The translations under genes and the position numbers were made by a program. 64,000 nt of DNA, taken from contig CP002278.1 in the NCBI GenBank assembly GCA_000166095.1, positions 1,148,001 through 1,212,000 of the forward strand, in the 5' to 3' direction. A model generated the notes under the pieces. It saw only the letters and a program-made list of their open reading frames with translations. It was not told the origin of the DNA and did not search any database. The DNA is from Methanothermus fervidus DSM 2088 (GTDB taxonomy: Archaea > Methanobacteriota > Methanobacteria > DSM-2088 > Methanothermaceae). Shown piece by piece: positions 9,474 to 19,084 of the stretch. Every line of letters begins with the position of its first letter. The first letter of the stretch is position 1.

Positions 9474-9722
9474 CCCAAGTATACGAAGTAGAATTAGCAC
9501 TCCAACGCCGGTTATACCTCCAAATCCTGCAACTAATACTGTTAATATATTAATTGGGATATGTACAAAAGGTAGAAAATTAACTAAGTGAAGTAACACC
9601 AAACCTGTTAAAATTTGCAATGCTAATCTGAGGACTATTCTTCCAATACTTAATAAAAATTTTAGGAATGCTAAACCTATTGCTATCACTATAATAGCAA
9701 AAAGAATTGTTGTAATTGACAA
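9465..9722 (-). CDS. Small membrane protein, BofA family (pro-sigmaK processing inhibitor-like)
   Basis: An 85-residue protein with two to three hydrophobic segments and the family-like tail PINILTVLVAGFGGITGVGV. In Bacillus BofA inhibits an intramembrane protease during sporulation. Archaeal members have no known role, so only the fold family is claimed. The start is TTG at 9722, preceded by GGTGA, four bases after the argG stop, so it is probably co-transcribed with argG. It overlaps the end of the nnr gene tail to tail. Confidence 0.75.
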   Translation of the reverse strand: MSITTILFAIIVIAIGLAFLKFLLSIGRIVLRLALQILTGLVLLHLVNFLPFVHIPINILTVLVAGFGGITGVGVLILLRILGLL

Positions 9723-9726
9723 AAAA

Positions 9727-10899
9727 TCACCTAAACATCTTATTATATATTAGGGCCTGTATACCATAATTTTTTACCATACCTGCAATTTCTCTTTGAT
9801 CTATGGCCTTTTCATCAAACGATACCATTTCTTTTCTATAGAGAGCATATGGAGAATCCCTAGCAACGACCCTAATACTTCCTTTATGAAGTTTTAATGT
9901 TACTGACCCTGTAACTCTTCTTTGCATATGGTCTATCATCTTATCTAAATCTTCTCTCAGAGGTTCATGCCATAAACCATTGTATATAAGCTCAGCATAT
10001 TTTTCAGATATTATGTTACAAAATTTTAATTCCTCTCGAGTTAAAGTAAGTTGCTCCAATGATTTATGTGCAGTAATAAGTAAAGATGCTGCAGGTGCTT
10101 CATATATTTCTCTACTTTTAATTCCAATTATTCTATCCTCTACAATGTCAATTCTACCTATTCCATGTCTACCTGCTATTTCATTAGCTTTTTTAACGAT
10201 TTCTACAGGTTCCAAGTTTTTTTGATTTATAGAAACTGGAACTCCTGAATCAAATTCTATCTCCACATTTTCAGGTTCTTCAGGTGCATCATGGATAGAA
10301 TTTGTCCACATAAATACATCTTCAGGTGGCTCTACATCTGGATTTTCTAAAATATTTCCTTCAATTGATCTACCCCATATATTCTCGTCAATACTGTATT
10401 TTTTTCCTGAAGGTATTTCGATCCCATGTTCTTTAGCATATTTAATCTCTTCTTCTCTTGTTAAATTTAGATCACGTATTGGAGCAACTATTTTACAATC
10501 TGAAATTGCTCTTATTGTAGATTCGAATCTGAATTGGTCATTTCCTTTGCCTGTACATCCATGGGCAATTACATCAGCTTTTTCTTTTTCTGCTATTTCA
10601 ACAACCTTTTTTGCTATTAATGGCCTAGCTAACGCTGTACTAAGTGGATAACCTTCATAAATAGCATTTGCCTTTATAGCTCTGTAAACATACTCTTCAA
10701 CAAACTCATCTTTAGCATCTATAGTGTAGTGTTTGTAACTATATTTTTTTGCTATAGTTTCGGCCTGTTTAATATCTTCTTTATCTTGTCCCACATCTAC
10801 GCACGCAGTTATAACATTCATATTATATTTCTCTTCTAACAATTTTATACATACTGTAGTATCAAGTCCTCCACTAAATGCAAGAACAGCTTTATTCAA
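9727..10899 (-). CDS. argG: Argininosuccinate synthase
   Basis: Condenses citrulline and aspartate with ATP to argininosuccinate. The N-terminal PP-loop [10 protein letters not shown] and downstream [11 protein letters not shown] with R-F-E are family signatures. The C-terminus is complete. I chose TTG 10899 because AGGTGAT lies four bases upstream and the product [11 protein letters not shown] starts where the family normally starts. A GTG at 10908 would add three residues. It is divergent from the aspartoacylase-like gene, and the short gap holds a near-symmetric TATATAAT-rich element that could serve either side. Confidence 0.95.
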   Translation of the reverse strand: MNKAVLAFSGGLDTTVCIKLLEEKYNMNVITACVDVGQDKEDIKQAETIAKKYSYKHYTIDAKDEFVEEYVYRAIKANAIYEGYPLSTALARPLIAKKVVEIAEKEKADVIAHGCTGKGNDQFRFESTIRAISDCKIVAPIRDLNLTREEEIKYAKEHGIEIPSGKKYSIDENIWGRSIEGNILENPDVEPPEDVFMWTNSIHDAPEEPENVEIEFDSGVPVSINQKNLEPVEIVKKANEIAGRHGIGRIDIVEDRIIGIKSREIYEAPAASLLITAHKSLEQLTLTREELKFCNIISEKYAELIYNGLWHEPLREDLDKMIDHMQRRVTGSVTLKLHKGSIRVVARDSPYALYRKEMVSFDEKAIDQREIAGMVKNYGIQALIYNKMFR

Positions 10900-10958
10900 C
10901 TTTATCACCTATTTTTTCACTTACAAGTAATCATATATAATTTTTTGGAGAGGAAATA

Positions 10959-11684
10959 ATGACTCCAAAAATACACATAATTTGTAAGGATAGTGGTGGT
11001 GATATAACAAGAAATCCATACATAAATAAGTTTCTCAAAAATGAGAAATTAGTATATTATGCCAAAAAAGGAACACCTGTTGTTAAATTAGGTAGTGGAA
11101 GTCCCAAAGTAATGGTAACTGCCGGAGTCCATGGAGATGAACTCCCTCCACAACTAGCAGCTGTTAGATTAATTGAATTCTTAAAAAATTGTAAATTGGA
11201 TGGCACCGTTTATGTAATACCATTTGTAGCTCCAAAATCAACAATGGAAAATGTTAGAAATTTAAGAGGTAAGGATTTAAATAGACTTTCCCACTGTGAG
11301 GGTACAATAACAAATCATGTTCTCAATTTTGCACTTTCACATGCAGATGCTTTAGCAGACTTCCATTCAACCGAGATAGGAGGAAACCCTGGAGAAGAAA
11401 GCGTGTTCTGCTCTAAAAATCCTTGTATGGATAGTTTTATTTTAGGATCTTTTATAGCTCAAAAAATTTCAGCTAAATTAATATGTCATGAGAAAGCTGG
11501 AGAGAAATATCGTGGTGCATTAGAAGATGAATGTAATTTGCGTTATCTTCCAGCTGTAACATGTGAAGTTGTGAGTAAGAAAGGAAAGGCTGATGAAAAA
11601 AGTATAAGAAGGTCTTTCCTCCAAATGATAATTGTCCTCAGTTATTTTAATATAATTAAGGAGGATTTGGTTGCCATCATATAA
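10959..11684 (+). CDS. Succinylglutamate desuccinylase/aspartoacylase family zinc hydrolase
   Basis: A 241-residue M14-like zinc hydrolase. GVHGDE (His and Glu ligands) and the later DFHSTE (third ligand) are the classic AstE/AspA metal motifs, and NLRGKDLNR supplies substrate-binding arginine. Family members remove acyl groups from N-acyl amino acids, but the substrate here is unknown. GGAGAGG precedes the ATG. Its end overlaps the next gene's TTG start by 14 bases. Confidence 0.85.
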   Translation: MTPKIHIICKDSGGDITRNPYINKFLKNEKLVYYAKKGTPVVKLGSGSPKVMVTAGVHGDELPPQLAAVRLIEFLKNCKLDGTVYVIPFVAPKSTMENVRNLRGKDLNRLSHCEGTITNHVLNFALSHADALADFHSTEIGGNPGEESVFCSKNPCMDSFILGSFIAQKISAKLICHEKAGEKYRGALEDECNLRYLPAVTCEVVSKKGKADEKSIRRSFLQMIIVLSYFNIIKEDLVAII

Positions 11685-12327
11685 AAAACATGTGATTTTC
11701 TCTTTTATAATGATATTGCCTTTTATAAATTCTCCCATAACTCCATTTTTCGCTATAATAGGTAGCATGTTACCTGACTTAGATCATGTCGTGAAAAAGA
11801 AAAAAACAATATCCATAATAATAGTAGGATTGTTGTTTTTGACATTATCTTATTTTTATAAAAAATTAATTTTTATTAGCTGTTCTTTATTATCTTTAGG
11901 TTTATTTTTCTATTTTTCTAAACATAGAGGCATTAGTCATTCCCTATTTGGTACAATCTTTATCCCTACACTTTTAACAATTTTTATTTTTTATGTCCAG
12001 AATTTTTTCCAACATAAAATTGCAAATATTTTAGTTTTATTATTTTTAGTAGCAATTGTCTTTAAATTAAGGTTTCTACCATTTTTTGCTTTGTACCTTT
12101 TTTTATTTGAAAAATCATGTTTAAATCTTACCTTTATGGATATATTCTTGCCATTAAGTATTGGTTACTTAAGCCACATAATTCTTGATGGATTTACGCC
12201 CCATGGCATTAAATTCTTATATCCTTTAAGTAAAAAAAGATTTAAAAAAGGATTATCTATAATATTGTTAATTTTGTGGATAGTTTATTCCTATAAGCTA
12301 CTCCTTACGAAGTTTCCTGCTTCATAG
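11671..12327 (+). CDS. Membrane-bound metal-dependent hydrolase, DUF457/YdjM family
   Basis: A 218-residue polytopic membrane protein. The N-terminus PSYKKHVIFSF, the acidic MLPDLDHV, the HRGISHSLFG motif and the later SHIILDGFTPHG provide the His/Asp set typical of the YdjM/DUF457 family of putative membrane metal hydrolases. No substrate is known. TTG 11671 is chosen for the strong AAGGAGG at 11658-11664. It overlaps the preceding gene and is probably co-expressed with it. Confidence 0.8.
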   Translation: MPSYKKHVIFSFIMILPFINSPITPFFAIIGSMLPDLDHVVKKKKTISIIIVGLLFLTLSYFYKKLIFISCSLLSLGLFFYFSKHRGISHSLFGTIFIPTLLTIFIFYVQNFFQHKIANILVLLFLVAIVFKLRFLPFFALYLFLFEKSCLNLTFMDIFLPLSIGYLSHIILDGFTPHGIKFLYPLSKKRFKKGLSIILLILWIVYSYKLLLTKFPAS

Positions 12328-12329
12328 GG

Positions 12330-12515
12330 AAAACTTACTTGGGGTATATCTCTATATGAAATAGTCCCGAGTAGAGGTTTTCTCTCAGGCAGGCTATCAG
12401 GACTGTTCCTCCTATTTTAGAATCCTACACGCTGATATATAATCCTCTAACTTATTTCCATAGTTTAATCCTGACGTGGATTAACTTTCCCAAATACAGC
12501 TTTTTCAGCTTTTAT
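12330..12515 (-). ncRNA. Candidate stand-alone structured RNA (unidentified)
   Basis: No coding gene fills 12328-12583. Read leftward, the segment follows a good TATA element and contains several pairings: GTTAATCC with GGATTAAAC, TATCAG with CTGATA, and a long 3' hairpin pairing GAAAACCTCTACTCGGG with CCCAAGTAAGTTTTC (G-U pairs allowed), capped by TATTTC/GAGATA. It lacks RNase P conserved blocks, SRP motifs and the C/D box consensus, so no family is assigned. Ends are estimates: the start about 25 bases after the TATA element, the end at the foot of the last hairpin. Base composition is less G+C-rich than rnpB, which weakens the case in a thermophile. Confidence 0.4.
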
Positions 12516-12530
12516 TAGTAAGTGAAGAAA

Positions 12531-12549
12531 TTTATTATAAATACTTTTC
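12531..12549 (-). promoter_or_regulatory. Predicted BRE/TATA promoter reading into the candidate RNA
   Basis: On the minus strand the sequence reads GAAAAGTATTTATAATAAA. It closely resembles the BRE/TATA element of the exported-protein gene at 27613-27629. Nothing coding lies downstream on this strand for over 200 bases. Confidence 0.5.
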
Positions 12550-12583
12550 AACTCTCTTTACATAGATACTTCCAGTAATAGAG

Positions 12584-13240
12584 TTAAAATTTCTTACCTT
12601 CAACTCTTTTAATATCAAAACTTGCTGTATCGGCTACTGCCATTACTGCCATCACGCCTGCCTGAATAGGATCTGTTACAACAAGATCGGCTTTTTTTGT
12701 AACGCTTCCTGGCATGCTAAGTGTTATAACAATTATTCCATGTTCTTTTTTAATCTTTTCAACAGCTTTAGTTATTTTACCACCCATCAATGACCCTGCT
12801 AAGACAAGCGCAGCTACGCGGGGAAGTCTACCTACAGCTAGAACTGCTTCAGCTAATTCCTCTTCACCAACCAAAGGTATTGTATCAACACTTATTCTTT
12901 CTCCACGGATATTATGTCTGTCAGCTTCACTGATTGCACCTGCTGCAACCTGAGCTACTTGAGCTCCACCACCAATTACTATAACTCTTTTTCCATAAAT
13001 TTCATCCAACGAGCGATGCTTTGTAACATCTAAAACAACTTCAGATTCCTTAAGCTCATTTATAAGTTTATCAGGATCTGTAACGTTTTCCAATTCTAAA
13101 TATATTTTCCCATGTTTGTTTTTTAATACATGAATGTTTGCATATGTGATATTTATACCATTTTTCACTAGTATTTCAGTTATTTTATTCAAGACTCCTG
13201 GCCGATCAACTGTTTTAACCGTAATTGCAAGATTCTTCAT
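12584..13240 (-). CDS. ACT domain protein with conserved C-terminal domain (DUF5612-like)
   Basis: A 218-residue protein with an N-terminal ACT domain (residues about 1-75; [21 protein letters not shown] is the classic ACT start) that normally binds an amino acid. The C-terminal part has a glycine-rich [17 protein letters not shown] stretch and a second GSLMGGK segment, resembling the uncharacterised DUF5612 domain of methanogens. ATG 13240 is preferred over a GTG three codons upstream because GTGAT sits just before it. Function is not known; an amino-acid-responsive regulator is a guess. Confidence 0.7.
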   Translation of the reverse strand: MKNLAITVKTVDRPGVLNKITEILVKNGINITYANIHVLKNKHGKIYLELENVTDPDKLINELKESEVVLDVTKHRSLDEIYGKRVIVIGGGAQVAQVAAGAISEADRHNIRGERISVDTIPLVGEEELAEAVLAVGRLPRVAALVLAGSLMGGKITKAVEKIKKEHGIIVITLSMPGSVTKKADLVVTDPIQAGVMAVMAVADTASFDIKRVEGKKF

Positions 13241-13258
13241 ACTTATCACTTCTTCTAT

Positions 13259-15628
13259 TTAACTTGGACAAGTTGTATCTGTACATGCACCTGCATATTC
13301 TGATTTTGCTACTATATATCGATCTGCATTTAATTTTAGCACCTGTTCTCGTTTACTACCGTATCTATAAACGGTTATACCTTTACATCCTAATTTGTAG
13401 GCAGTCAAGAAAACTCTTTCAACGTCTTTTGGCTTAGCATCTTTGGGGAGATTAACAGTCTTTGATACTGCATTATCCACATACTTTTGAAATGCTGCCT
13501 GCATTTTAACATGCCAAATTGGATCAATATCATGACTTGTAACAAATAAACGCCTAATATCCTCTGGTATTTCATCAAAATCCTGTATAGATCCTTTCTT
13601 TGCAATTTTTTTCATTAAATCCAATGAATAAAAGCCTCTTTCTTTTGCAATTTTTTCAAATAATGGATGAATTTCAAGAAGTACAGTGCCTTCCATGACT
13701 TCTCTTATAAATGCTATTGCAAATATTGGTTCTATACTACTACTAACGTTTGCTATTATACTTAAGGTTCCTGTAGGTGCAATTGTAGTTGTAGTTGCAT
13801 TTCTCATGTGTTCATACCCTTCTTTTTCCCACTTACTACCTTTAAATGAGGGAAATGATCCTCTTTCTTCACCAAGTTCTACAGATTTTTTTCTAGCTTC
13901 CTTACTTATAAAATTCATGAGTTTTTCTGCAATTTGAAGAGCTTTTGGAGAATCGTATGGAATTCCTAATTTTATAAGCATGTCTGCAAATCCCATAACC
14001 CCTAAACCAACTTTACGTGTCTTTTTTGTCATTTTTTCAATTTCTTTAGTTGGATATTTATTTACATCAATTACATTGTCTAAAAAATGAATTGCAATCC
14101 TTGTAATTCTTCTAAGTTTTTTCCAATCTATTTTTTTATTTTTTACAATTTTAGTAAGATTTATAGATCCTAAATTACAGGATTCATATGGTAATAATGG
14201 TTGTTCGCCACAATTATGCACATAAAAACCATTTGCATCAAAAGCATTTATTCCAGGTATTTGCGTATCATACACAGTTTCAATTCCATCAAATTCTATT
14301 TTTTTAACAGTTGATGTAAATTCTGTATTATCATCTTCTATAATTAATTTTTCTTTTTTAATTTTTGAAAACACTCCTAATCTAAGTAACATACGTTGTA
14401 ATATCTTCAATTTTTCATAGTTGAGATCATCATAATCTAGCTTATTGATAAATTCTAAATAAGATTTTTTCGATGCTATTTCAGCTTCTTCATCTAAACA
14501 TGAAATATTTTTTGATATTCCTTTCCAATTATAACCTCTGTGATTGTTCATAACTAGTTTGTCACCAGGTTTTAATTCATGAACTCTTACCCATTCAAAC
14601 CCATTTTTATTCTTTTTTAAAACCATATGATCCTCAGTTGCACGTAGTTCAAATCCTTCTTTTGTAATAATTTTATAAACAGGTTTAACACCTGTTGGGA
14701 AAAATCCAGTTTCAGATATATATTCTTTTCCATTTACAACAGCTATAAATTTGGTATTTATTAGATTTTTAACTTTTCTAGGGCCTTTTGATGTCATAAC
14801 CCAAGTATCTGCAGTGACACAAGGGTTCGTAGCTTCTATTTTTCCCAAATGTGGTGTTGGATTATGTTTATTTATATGGTCCAGAAATATCATTCCAGGA
14901 TCTCCATGGGACCAAGCCATTTTCACTATCTTCCTAAAAATATTTCTTGCTTTAACTTTTTTTACAACTTTTTTATTCCTTGGATTTATTAATTCGTATT
15001 CTTTGTTTTTTATTACAGCGTCCATGAATTTTTCATCTGCTGCCACGGAAATGTTAAAATTAGAAAATTTTCCTTCTACTTTTTTTGATTCTATAAACTC
15101 TTCAATATCAGGATGATCATATCGAAGTACACCCATGTTTGCCCCGCGTCTTCTACCACCTTGTTTTATAACATCTGTTGCTACATCAAATATTCTCATA
15201 AAAGATACAGGTCCTGAAGCTACTCCCCCAGTAGATGCAACTACATCTCCCTTTGGTCTTAATTTAGAAAAAGAAAATCCTACACCGCCTCCAGATTTAT
15301 GAATTAATGCCATGTATTTCAATGCATCAAATATTTCTTCAATAGAATCTCCAACAGGCAATACAAAACAAGCAGATAATTGACCTATTGCCGTTCCAGC
15401 ATTCATAAGCGTTGGTGAATTAGGTAAAAATTCAAAATTTTTCATTATATTATAAAATTTTTCTTCAGTTTCTGAAATATCTTTTTCACCATATATGGTG
15501 TCAGCTTTAGCTACATGGTGAGCTACTCTTCTAAACATTTCTTTAGGAGTCTCTATTACTTCCCCTTTTTCGTTCCGCCGTAAATATCTCCTTTTTAAAA
15601 CTTCTAATGCATTTTTACTTAGTTTCAT
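13259..15628 (-). CDS. nrdJ: Adenosylcobalamin-dependent (class II) ribonucleotide reductase, intein-containing
   Basis: Makes deoxynucleotides. The precursor has 789 residues, of which 203 form an intein (residues 270-472), leaving a 586-residue enzyme. Active-site elements are [11 protein letters not shown] (Cys87), the [18 protein letters not shown] loop with the N-x-C-x-E triad, the PTGTLS phosphate-binding loop, and the C-terminal redox pair Cys782/Cys787. No ATP-cone domain is visible at the N-terminus, so allosteric control may be reduced. Dependence on B12 fits a cobamide-making methanogen. The start overlaps arfB by 14 bases, so the two are co-transcribed. Confidence 0.93.
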   Translation of the reverse strand: MKLSKNALEVLKRRYLRRNEKGEVIETPKEMFRRVAHHVAKADTIYGEKDISETEEKFYNIMKNFEFLPNSPTLMNAGTAIGQLSACFVLPVGDSIEEIFDALKYMALIHKSGGGVGFSFSKLRPKGDVVASTGGVASGPVSFMRIFDVATDVIKQGGRRRGANMGVLRYDHPDIEEFIESKKVEGKFSNFNISVAADEKFMDAVIKNKEYELINPRNKKVVKKVKARNIFRKIVKMAWSHGDPGMIFLDHINKHNPTPHLGKIEATNPCVTADTWVMTSKGPRKVKNLINTKFIAVVNGKEYISETGFFPTGVKPVYKIITKEGFELRATEDHMVLKKNKNGFEWVRVHELKPGDKLVMNNHRGYNWKGISKNISCLDEEAEIASKKSYLEFINKLDYDDLNYEKLKILQRMLLRLGVFSKIKKEKLIIEDDNTEFTSTVKKIEFDGIETVYDTQIPGINAFDANGFYVHNCGEQPLLPYESCNLGSINLTKIVKNKKIDWKKLRRITRIAIHFLDNVIDVNKYPTKEIEKMTKKTRKVGLGVMGFADMLIKLGIPYDSPKALQIAEKLMNFISKEARKKSVELGEERGSFPSFKGSKWEKEGYEHMRNATTTTIAPTGTLSIIANVSSSIEPIFAIAFIREVMEGTVLLEIHPLFEKIAKERGFYSLDLMKKIAKKGSIQDFDEIPEDIRRLFVTSHDIDPIWHVKMQAAFQKYVDNAVSKTVNLPKDAKPKDVERVFLTAYKLGCKGITVYRYGSKREQVLKLNADRYIVAKSEYAGACTDTTCPS
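14213..14821 (-). mobile_element. Mini-intein in nrdJ
   Basis: In-frame protein-splicing element of 203 residues. It begins with Cys (CVTADTWV), has a block B TEDH, and ends GFYVHN followed by Cys as the +1 residue. Insertion is at Asn-Pro/Cys, so the +1 Cys is the thiyl-radical cysteine of the reductase. The centre (about residues 95-165) is short and contains only a remnant resembling the tail of a LAGLIDADG endonuclease, with no DOD motifs. Established literature describes a 134-residue mini-intein with Pro at -1 in the homologous gene of Methanothermobacter. Here the same -1 Pro is present but the intein is longer. Confidence 0.92.
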
Positions 15629-16358
15629 TTTTATCCATTCTAATCAGGTGTTTTATATCATTTATAATATCATTTAAAGCAATATTTAATAATTTTCTTC
15701 CAAGTTTAGGATTTATTTTTACTCCTTCTTTCTCTACAATTTTAGCTCCCTCATCTATTTTTTTATTTAATTTTCTAGCAGATTTTAAACCAACCATGCC
15801 AATTTCTGGATATTTTTTAAAATCAATTTCATTCATTCTTTCTACATCTGCTATTCCTATAACATAGCCTAGTGAAGTTTCCCCACTACCTGCATGGGGA
15901 CCTTCTATCTCCACAATTTTATTGTTCATTACGATTTTCATACCTGTTTCTCTCTCTATTACATTTATATGTTTTTTGAGTGGTAAATTTCCTCCATGTG
16001 CATTTACAATGACAGATTTATCTATCCCAATATATTTGTTTGCTAATTTCATGATAGAAACAATATTTTCAATCAAATCTTTCACTGATACGTGTATACC
16101 ATGCTTTACATATGGATATTCTGTTGCTGGATAAACAGTGCCAATAAATTTAGCTCCTGTTTTTATACTTGCATTTAAAGCTAAATATGAAGCTATTTTG
16201 ATATCTGTATCTATTGGTAATACAGGGCCATGATTTTCAAGATATGAACCAAGTGCCAATACACCTACACTATGTACTTTAGGTGATATGATATTCCCTG
16301 CATCATAATTTAGCTTCAGCTTTGTATCCCTTTCAGCTTTTATAAATCTAGATTCCAT
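15615..16358 (-). CDS. arfB: Creatininase-family formamide hydrolase, probable ArfB
   Basis: A 247-residue creatininase-fold metal hydrolase. LGSYLENHGPVLPIDTD carries Glu, His and Asp metal ligands, followed by NAHGGN and a Glu in GPHAGSGETSLG. ArfB deformylates 2-amino-5-formylamino-6-ribosylaminopyrimidinone 5'-phosphate in archaeal riboflavin and F420 synthesis, and the LENHG...LPIDTD pattern suits it. Other creatininase-family amidohydrolases remain possible. It lies between the PUA protein gene and nrdJ with overlaps at both ends. Confidence 0.75.
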   Translation of the reverse strand: MESRFIKAERDTKLKLNYDAGNIISPKVHSVGVLALGSYLENHGPVLPIDTDIKIASYLALNASIKTGAKFIGTVYPATEYPYVKHGIHVSVKDLIENIVSIMKLANKYIGIDKSVIVNAHGGNLPLKKHINVIERETGMKIVMNNKIVEIEGPHAGSGETSLGYVIGIADVERMNEIDFKKYPEIGMVGLKSARKLNKKIDEGAKIVEKEGVKINPKLGRKLLNIALNDIINDIKHLIRMDKNETK

Positions 16359-16819
16359 ACCTTATCTCCTACATAATGTATGTTTTTTACGGCCCTACCA
16401 CGCTCCCTTTTTGTCATTTCATCGCCATCAATCAATGCAAACCCAATAGCTAGTGGTTTCCCATGTTTTTCATCTATTACTACTGTAATGTCTCCTTTTT
16501 TTATCTTAGAATCAGCTTTAACTATTCCGGGACACATTACGTCTGCACCATTTGATATATACTTTATAGCCCCCATATCAACAATTACTTTCTTTTTAGG
16601 TTTGATATTTGTTTTAATTATTGCCTTAAGAGTAGGGATAATTTTTTCATTGTATAATATTGCAAAAGGCTCTTTATTCACCAAAATTAATGGAAATTCA
16701 GTGGTATATGCTATCTCGACATTTGAATCTTCTGAAATTATTTCTGAGTATTCATCTAGCTTATCTTTAATTTTTTTTATTTCCTTCTTCTTAAGAAAGT
16801 GTCTTTTTTTAACTTTCAT
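16340..16819 (-). CDS. PUA domain RNA-binding protein (MCT-1/Tma20-like)
   Basis: A 159-residue protein with a basic N-terminus (KVKKRHFLKKKEIKK), a central pre-PUA domain, and a C-terminal PUA domain (residues about 75-150) marked by DMGAIKYISNGADVMCPGI and GFALIDGDEM. This is the archaeal counterpart of MCT-1/Tma20/eIF2D N-terminal regions, thought to bind ribosomes or tRNA. It starts a leftward unit with arfB and nrdJ and is divergent from aroE, the 56-base gap holding A+T-rich promoter-like sequence for both sides. Confidence 0.82.
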   Translation of the reverse strand: MKVKKRHFLKKKEIKKIKDKLDEYSEIISEDSNVEIAYTTEFPLILVNKEPFAILYNEKIIPTLKAIIKTNIKPKKKVIVDMGAIKYISNGADVMCPGIVKADSKIKKGDITVVIDEKHGKPLAIGFALIDGDEMTKRERGRAVKNIHYVGDKVWNLDL

Positions 16820-16875
16820 TTAATTAATCAGTATTAACGAATTTAATTATAAAAATTTACGGATGGTGATGAAAA

Positions 16876-17721
16876 ATGATAACAGGGAAAACTAAGGTCG
16901 TTGGTGTAATAGGTGATCCTGTGGAACACAGTCTTTCTCCAGTCATGCACAATGCAGCATTTGAATATTACGGTTTAGATTATGTATATGTACCATTTCA
17001 TGTGAAAAAGGAAAATTTAAAAGATGCAATAAAAGGAAGTAAAGCATTAAATATAAAAGGTTTAAATGTAACGATACCTCACAAGAGAAATGTGATAAAA
17101 TATCTAGATTGGATTGATGACGCTGCAAAACTTATTGGTGCGATAAATACAATAAAATTTGAAGATGATGGTATTAAAGGATTTAATACTGACGGTAAAG
17201 GTGCAGTAATGGCTCTAAAAGAAGTAACAGAAATAAAAAATAAAAAAATATTAATACTGGGTGCGGGAGGAGCTGCAAGAGCTGTAGCATTCCAATTAGC
17301 ATTAGAAGGGGCTAAAAATATATGTATATTAAATAGGACTGTAGAAAAGGCTGAAGAGCTGGCAAAAGATATAAATAAAAAAACAGGTGTTAAAACAAAC
17401 AGTGGCAGCCTTGAATTAATTGAAAAAGAAATCAAAGATACTGATATATTAATTGATGCAACACCAGTTGGGATGTATCCAAACGTTAATCAGGAACCAT
17501 TAGTAAAAGCTGAAATGATGCATGAGAATTTAATTGTGAATGATCTTGTTTACAACCCAATTAAAACAACTTTACTAAAAGAAGCAGAAAAAGCAGGGGC
17601 AAAAACAATTTCTGGCGTTGAAATGTTGGTATACCAAGGTGCAGAGGCATTTAAAATATGGACTGGAATGGAAGCACCAATCGATGTTATGAGACAGTCA
17701 GTTTTAAAGGAATTAAAATGA
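16876..17721 (+). CDS. aroE: Shikimate dehydrogenase
   Basis: Reduces 3-dehydroshikimate to shikimate with NADPH in aromatic amino acid synthesis. The 281-residue enzyme shows the substrate motif EHSLSPVMHNAAF, the catalytic Lys in NVTIPHKRNV, the nucleotide loop GAGGAARA, and DATPVGMYP. GGTGATG upstream supports ATG 16876. It is followed after 15 bases by the small ferredoxin gene, so the three genes through the lipid reductase may be one transcript. Confidence 0.96.
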   Translation: MITGKTKVVGVIGDPVEHSLSPVMHNAAFEYYGLDYVYVPFHVKKENLKDAIKGSKALNIKGLNVTIPHKRNVIKYLDWIDDAAKLIGAINTIKFEDDGIKGFNTDGKGAVMALKEVTEIKNKKILILGAGGAARAVAFQLALEGAKNICILNRTVEKAEELAKDINKKTGVKTNSGSLELIEKEIKDTDILIDATPVGMYPNVNQEPLVKAEMMHENLIVNDLVYNPIKTTLLKEAEKAGAKTISGVEMLVYQGAEAFKIWTGMEAPIDVMRQSVLKELK

Positions 17722-17736
17722 AATTGAGGTGAATAT

Positions 17737-17898
17737 ATGAAAGTTTGTGAGTGGTGTATGTATTGTGGGGAATGTGCTGGTGTTTGTCCCAATAATGCCA
17801 TAGAAGTTTGTGAGTCCTCTTTAAGATTTGACAAGAAAAAATGTAATGAATGTGAATTTTGCATAAAAGTATGTCCTATAAATGCATTGTCAAGGTGA
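17737..17898 (+). CDS. Small 2[4Fe-4S] ferredoxin, likely electron donor to geranylgeranyl reductase
   Basis: A 53-residue protein easily missed by length cut-offs. It has two CX2CX2CX3CP clusters: Cys7/10/13/17 and Cys36/39/42/46, plus two extra cysteines (Cys4, Cys25). GAGGTGA at 17726-17732 gives good spacing to ATG. It ends five bases before the geranylgeranyl reductase start. In Methanosarcina acetivorans a ferredoxin encoded next to the reductase was shown to be needed for full saturation of archaeal lipids, and this arrangement suggests the same partnership. Confidence 0.9.
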   Translation: MKVCEWCMYCGECAGVCPNNAIEVCESSLRFDKKKCNECEFCIKVCPINALSR

Positions 17899-17902
17899 TC
17901 TC

Positions 17903-19084
17903 ATGTTAAAAACTGATGTTTTAGTTGTAGGAGCTGGTCCAGCTGGATCTATAGCTGCAAGAAATGCTGCAGAGAATGGTGCTGAAGTTATTTTAATAGA
18001 TAAAATGTCAGAGATAGGTACACCAAAAAGATGTGCAGAAGGAATTTCTGCTGAAGGTTTAAAAAGAGTGAATATAAAACCAAAAAAAGCTTGGATTACA
18101 AATGAAATAACAGGTGTAAGATTAGTATCCCCCAATAATACAAGTGTGTGGCTTACAGCTGACAAAGTTAAATTTCCAGAGGCGGGATATATATTAGAAA
18201 GGAAAATTTTTGATAAATATTTGGCAATGGAGGCTGCTAGATCCGGTGCTAAAATAAAAGTTAAAACAATTGCTAGAGGCATTGATAAAAAAAATGATGA
18301 TATAATAGTTCATGCCTATTGCATGGATGAAAAAATAGATATAAAAACAAAAATAGTTATTGCAGCTGATGGTCCAGAATCTAGAGTTGCTAGATGGTTT
18401 GGTTTAAAAACTCACACAAAAGTCAAAGACATGATTTCAGCTGCTCAATTTGAAATGGTTAATGTAGATATAGATGACAGTAGTTGTATAGAATTTTATT
18501 TTGGTAATGTGGCACCTGGAGGCTATGCCTGGATATTTCCAAAATCTGATGACGTAGCAAATGTTGGGCTTGGAGTTTTAAATACAAAAACTAAGAAAAG
18601 TGCATATGAACATCTTTTAAGTTTTGTTAAGGAAAATCCTGCCACCAAAAATGCTCAACCTGTAGAATTTAATGTTGGTGGAGTTCCAGTTGCAGGAATG
18701 CATAAAAATTTGGTTGCTGATGGTTTAATGGTTGTTGGAGATGCTGCCGGACAGGTTAACCCCTTAACTGGGGGAGGTCTTGTAACAGGGATGGTAGGCG
18801 GAATGCTTGCAGGAAAAGTTGCTGCAGAAGCTATAGATAAAGATGATAATTCTGAAAAAATGTTAAAGAAGTATGAAGAGTTGTGTAAAAAAGAAATCGG
18901 AGAAGAAATAGATAAATATTTAAAAGTTAAAAATTATTTATTATCTTTAAGTGATGAGGAGTTAGATTCCATTGCTGAAGCATTTAAAGATATAGAATTT
19001 GATAAAGTAAGCACACGTGAACTTGTTAAAAAATTAATAAAGGTTTCTCCAAAGGCCTTAGTTAAACTTGGAAAACTAATTTAA
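17903..19084 (+). CDS. Digeranylgeranylglycerophospholipid reductase (GGR family)
   Basis: An FAD flavoprotein of 393 residues that saturates the isoprenoid chains of archaeal membrane lipids. The N-terminal FAD motif is [15 protein letters not shown] followed by VILIDK. The KRCAEGIS motif is typical of GGR, and the second flavin motif is [17 protein letters not shown] 17903 is chosen because AGGTGAT precedes it; an ATG seven codons upstream lies inside the ferredoxin gene without a ribosome site. The 3' end overlaps the leftward DUF355 gene by four bases. Confidence 0.93.
   Translation: MLKTDVLVVGAGPAGSIAARNAAENGAEVILIDKMSEIGTPKRCAEGISAEGLKRVNIKPKKAWITNEITGVRLVSPNNTSVWLTADKVKFPEAGYILERKIFDKYLAMEAARSGAKIKVKTIARGIDKKNDDIIVHAYCMDEKIDIKTKIVIAADGPESRVARWFGLKTHTKVKDMISAAQFEMVNVDIDDSSCIEFYFGNVAPGGYAWIFPKSDDVANVGLGVLNTKTKKSAYEHLLSFVKENPATKNAQPVEFNVGGVPVAGMHKNLVADGLMVVGDAAGQVNPLTGGGLVTGMVGGMLAGKVAAEAIDKDDNSEKMLKKYEELCKKEIGEEIDKYLKVKNYLLSLSDEELDSIAEAFKDIEFDKVSTRELVKKLIKVSPKALVKLGKLI

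Noticed and set aside
12328-12515. Possible second RNase P or SRP RNA
   Set aside because: The conserved blocks (ACAGAA with the P4 partner, or the SRP GNAR/S-domain motifs) are absent, and rnpB is clearly present at 27.1-27.4 kb.
17882-17902. Start of the geranylgeranyl reductase at the upstream ATG
   Set aside because: It lies within the ferredoxin gene and has no ribosome site. ATG 17903 follows AGGTGAT and gives the usual flavoprotein N-terminus.
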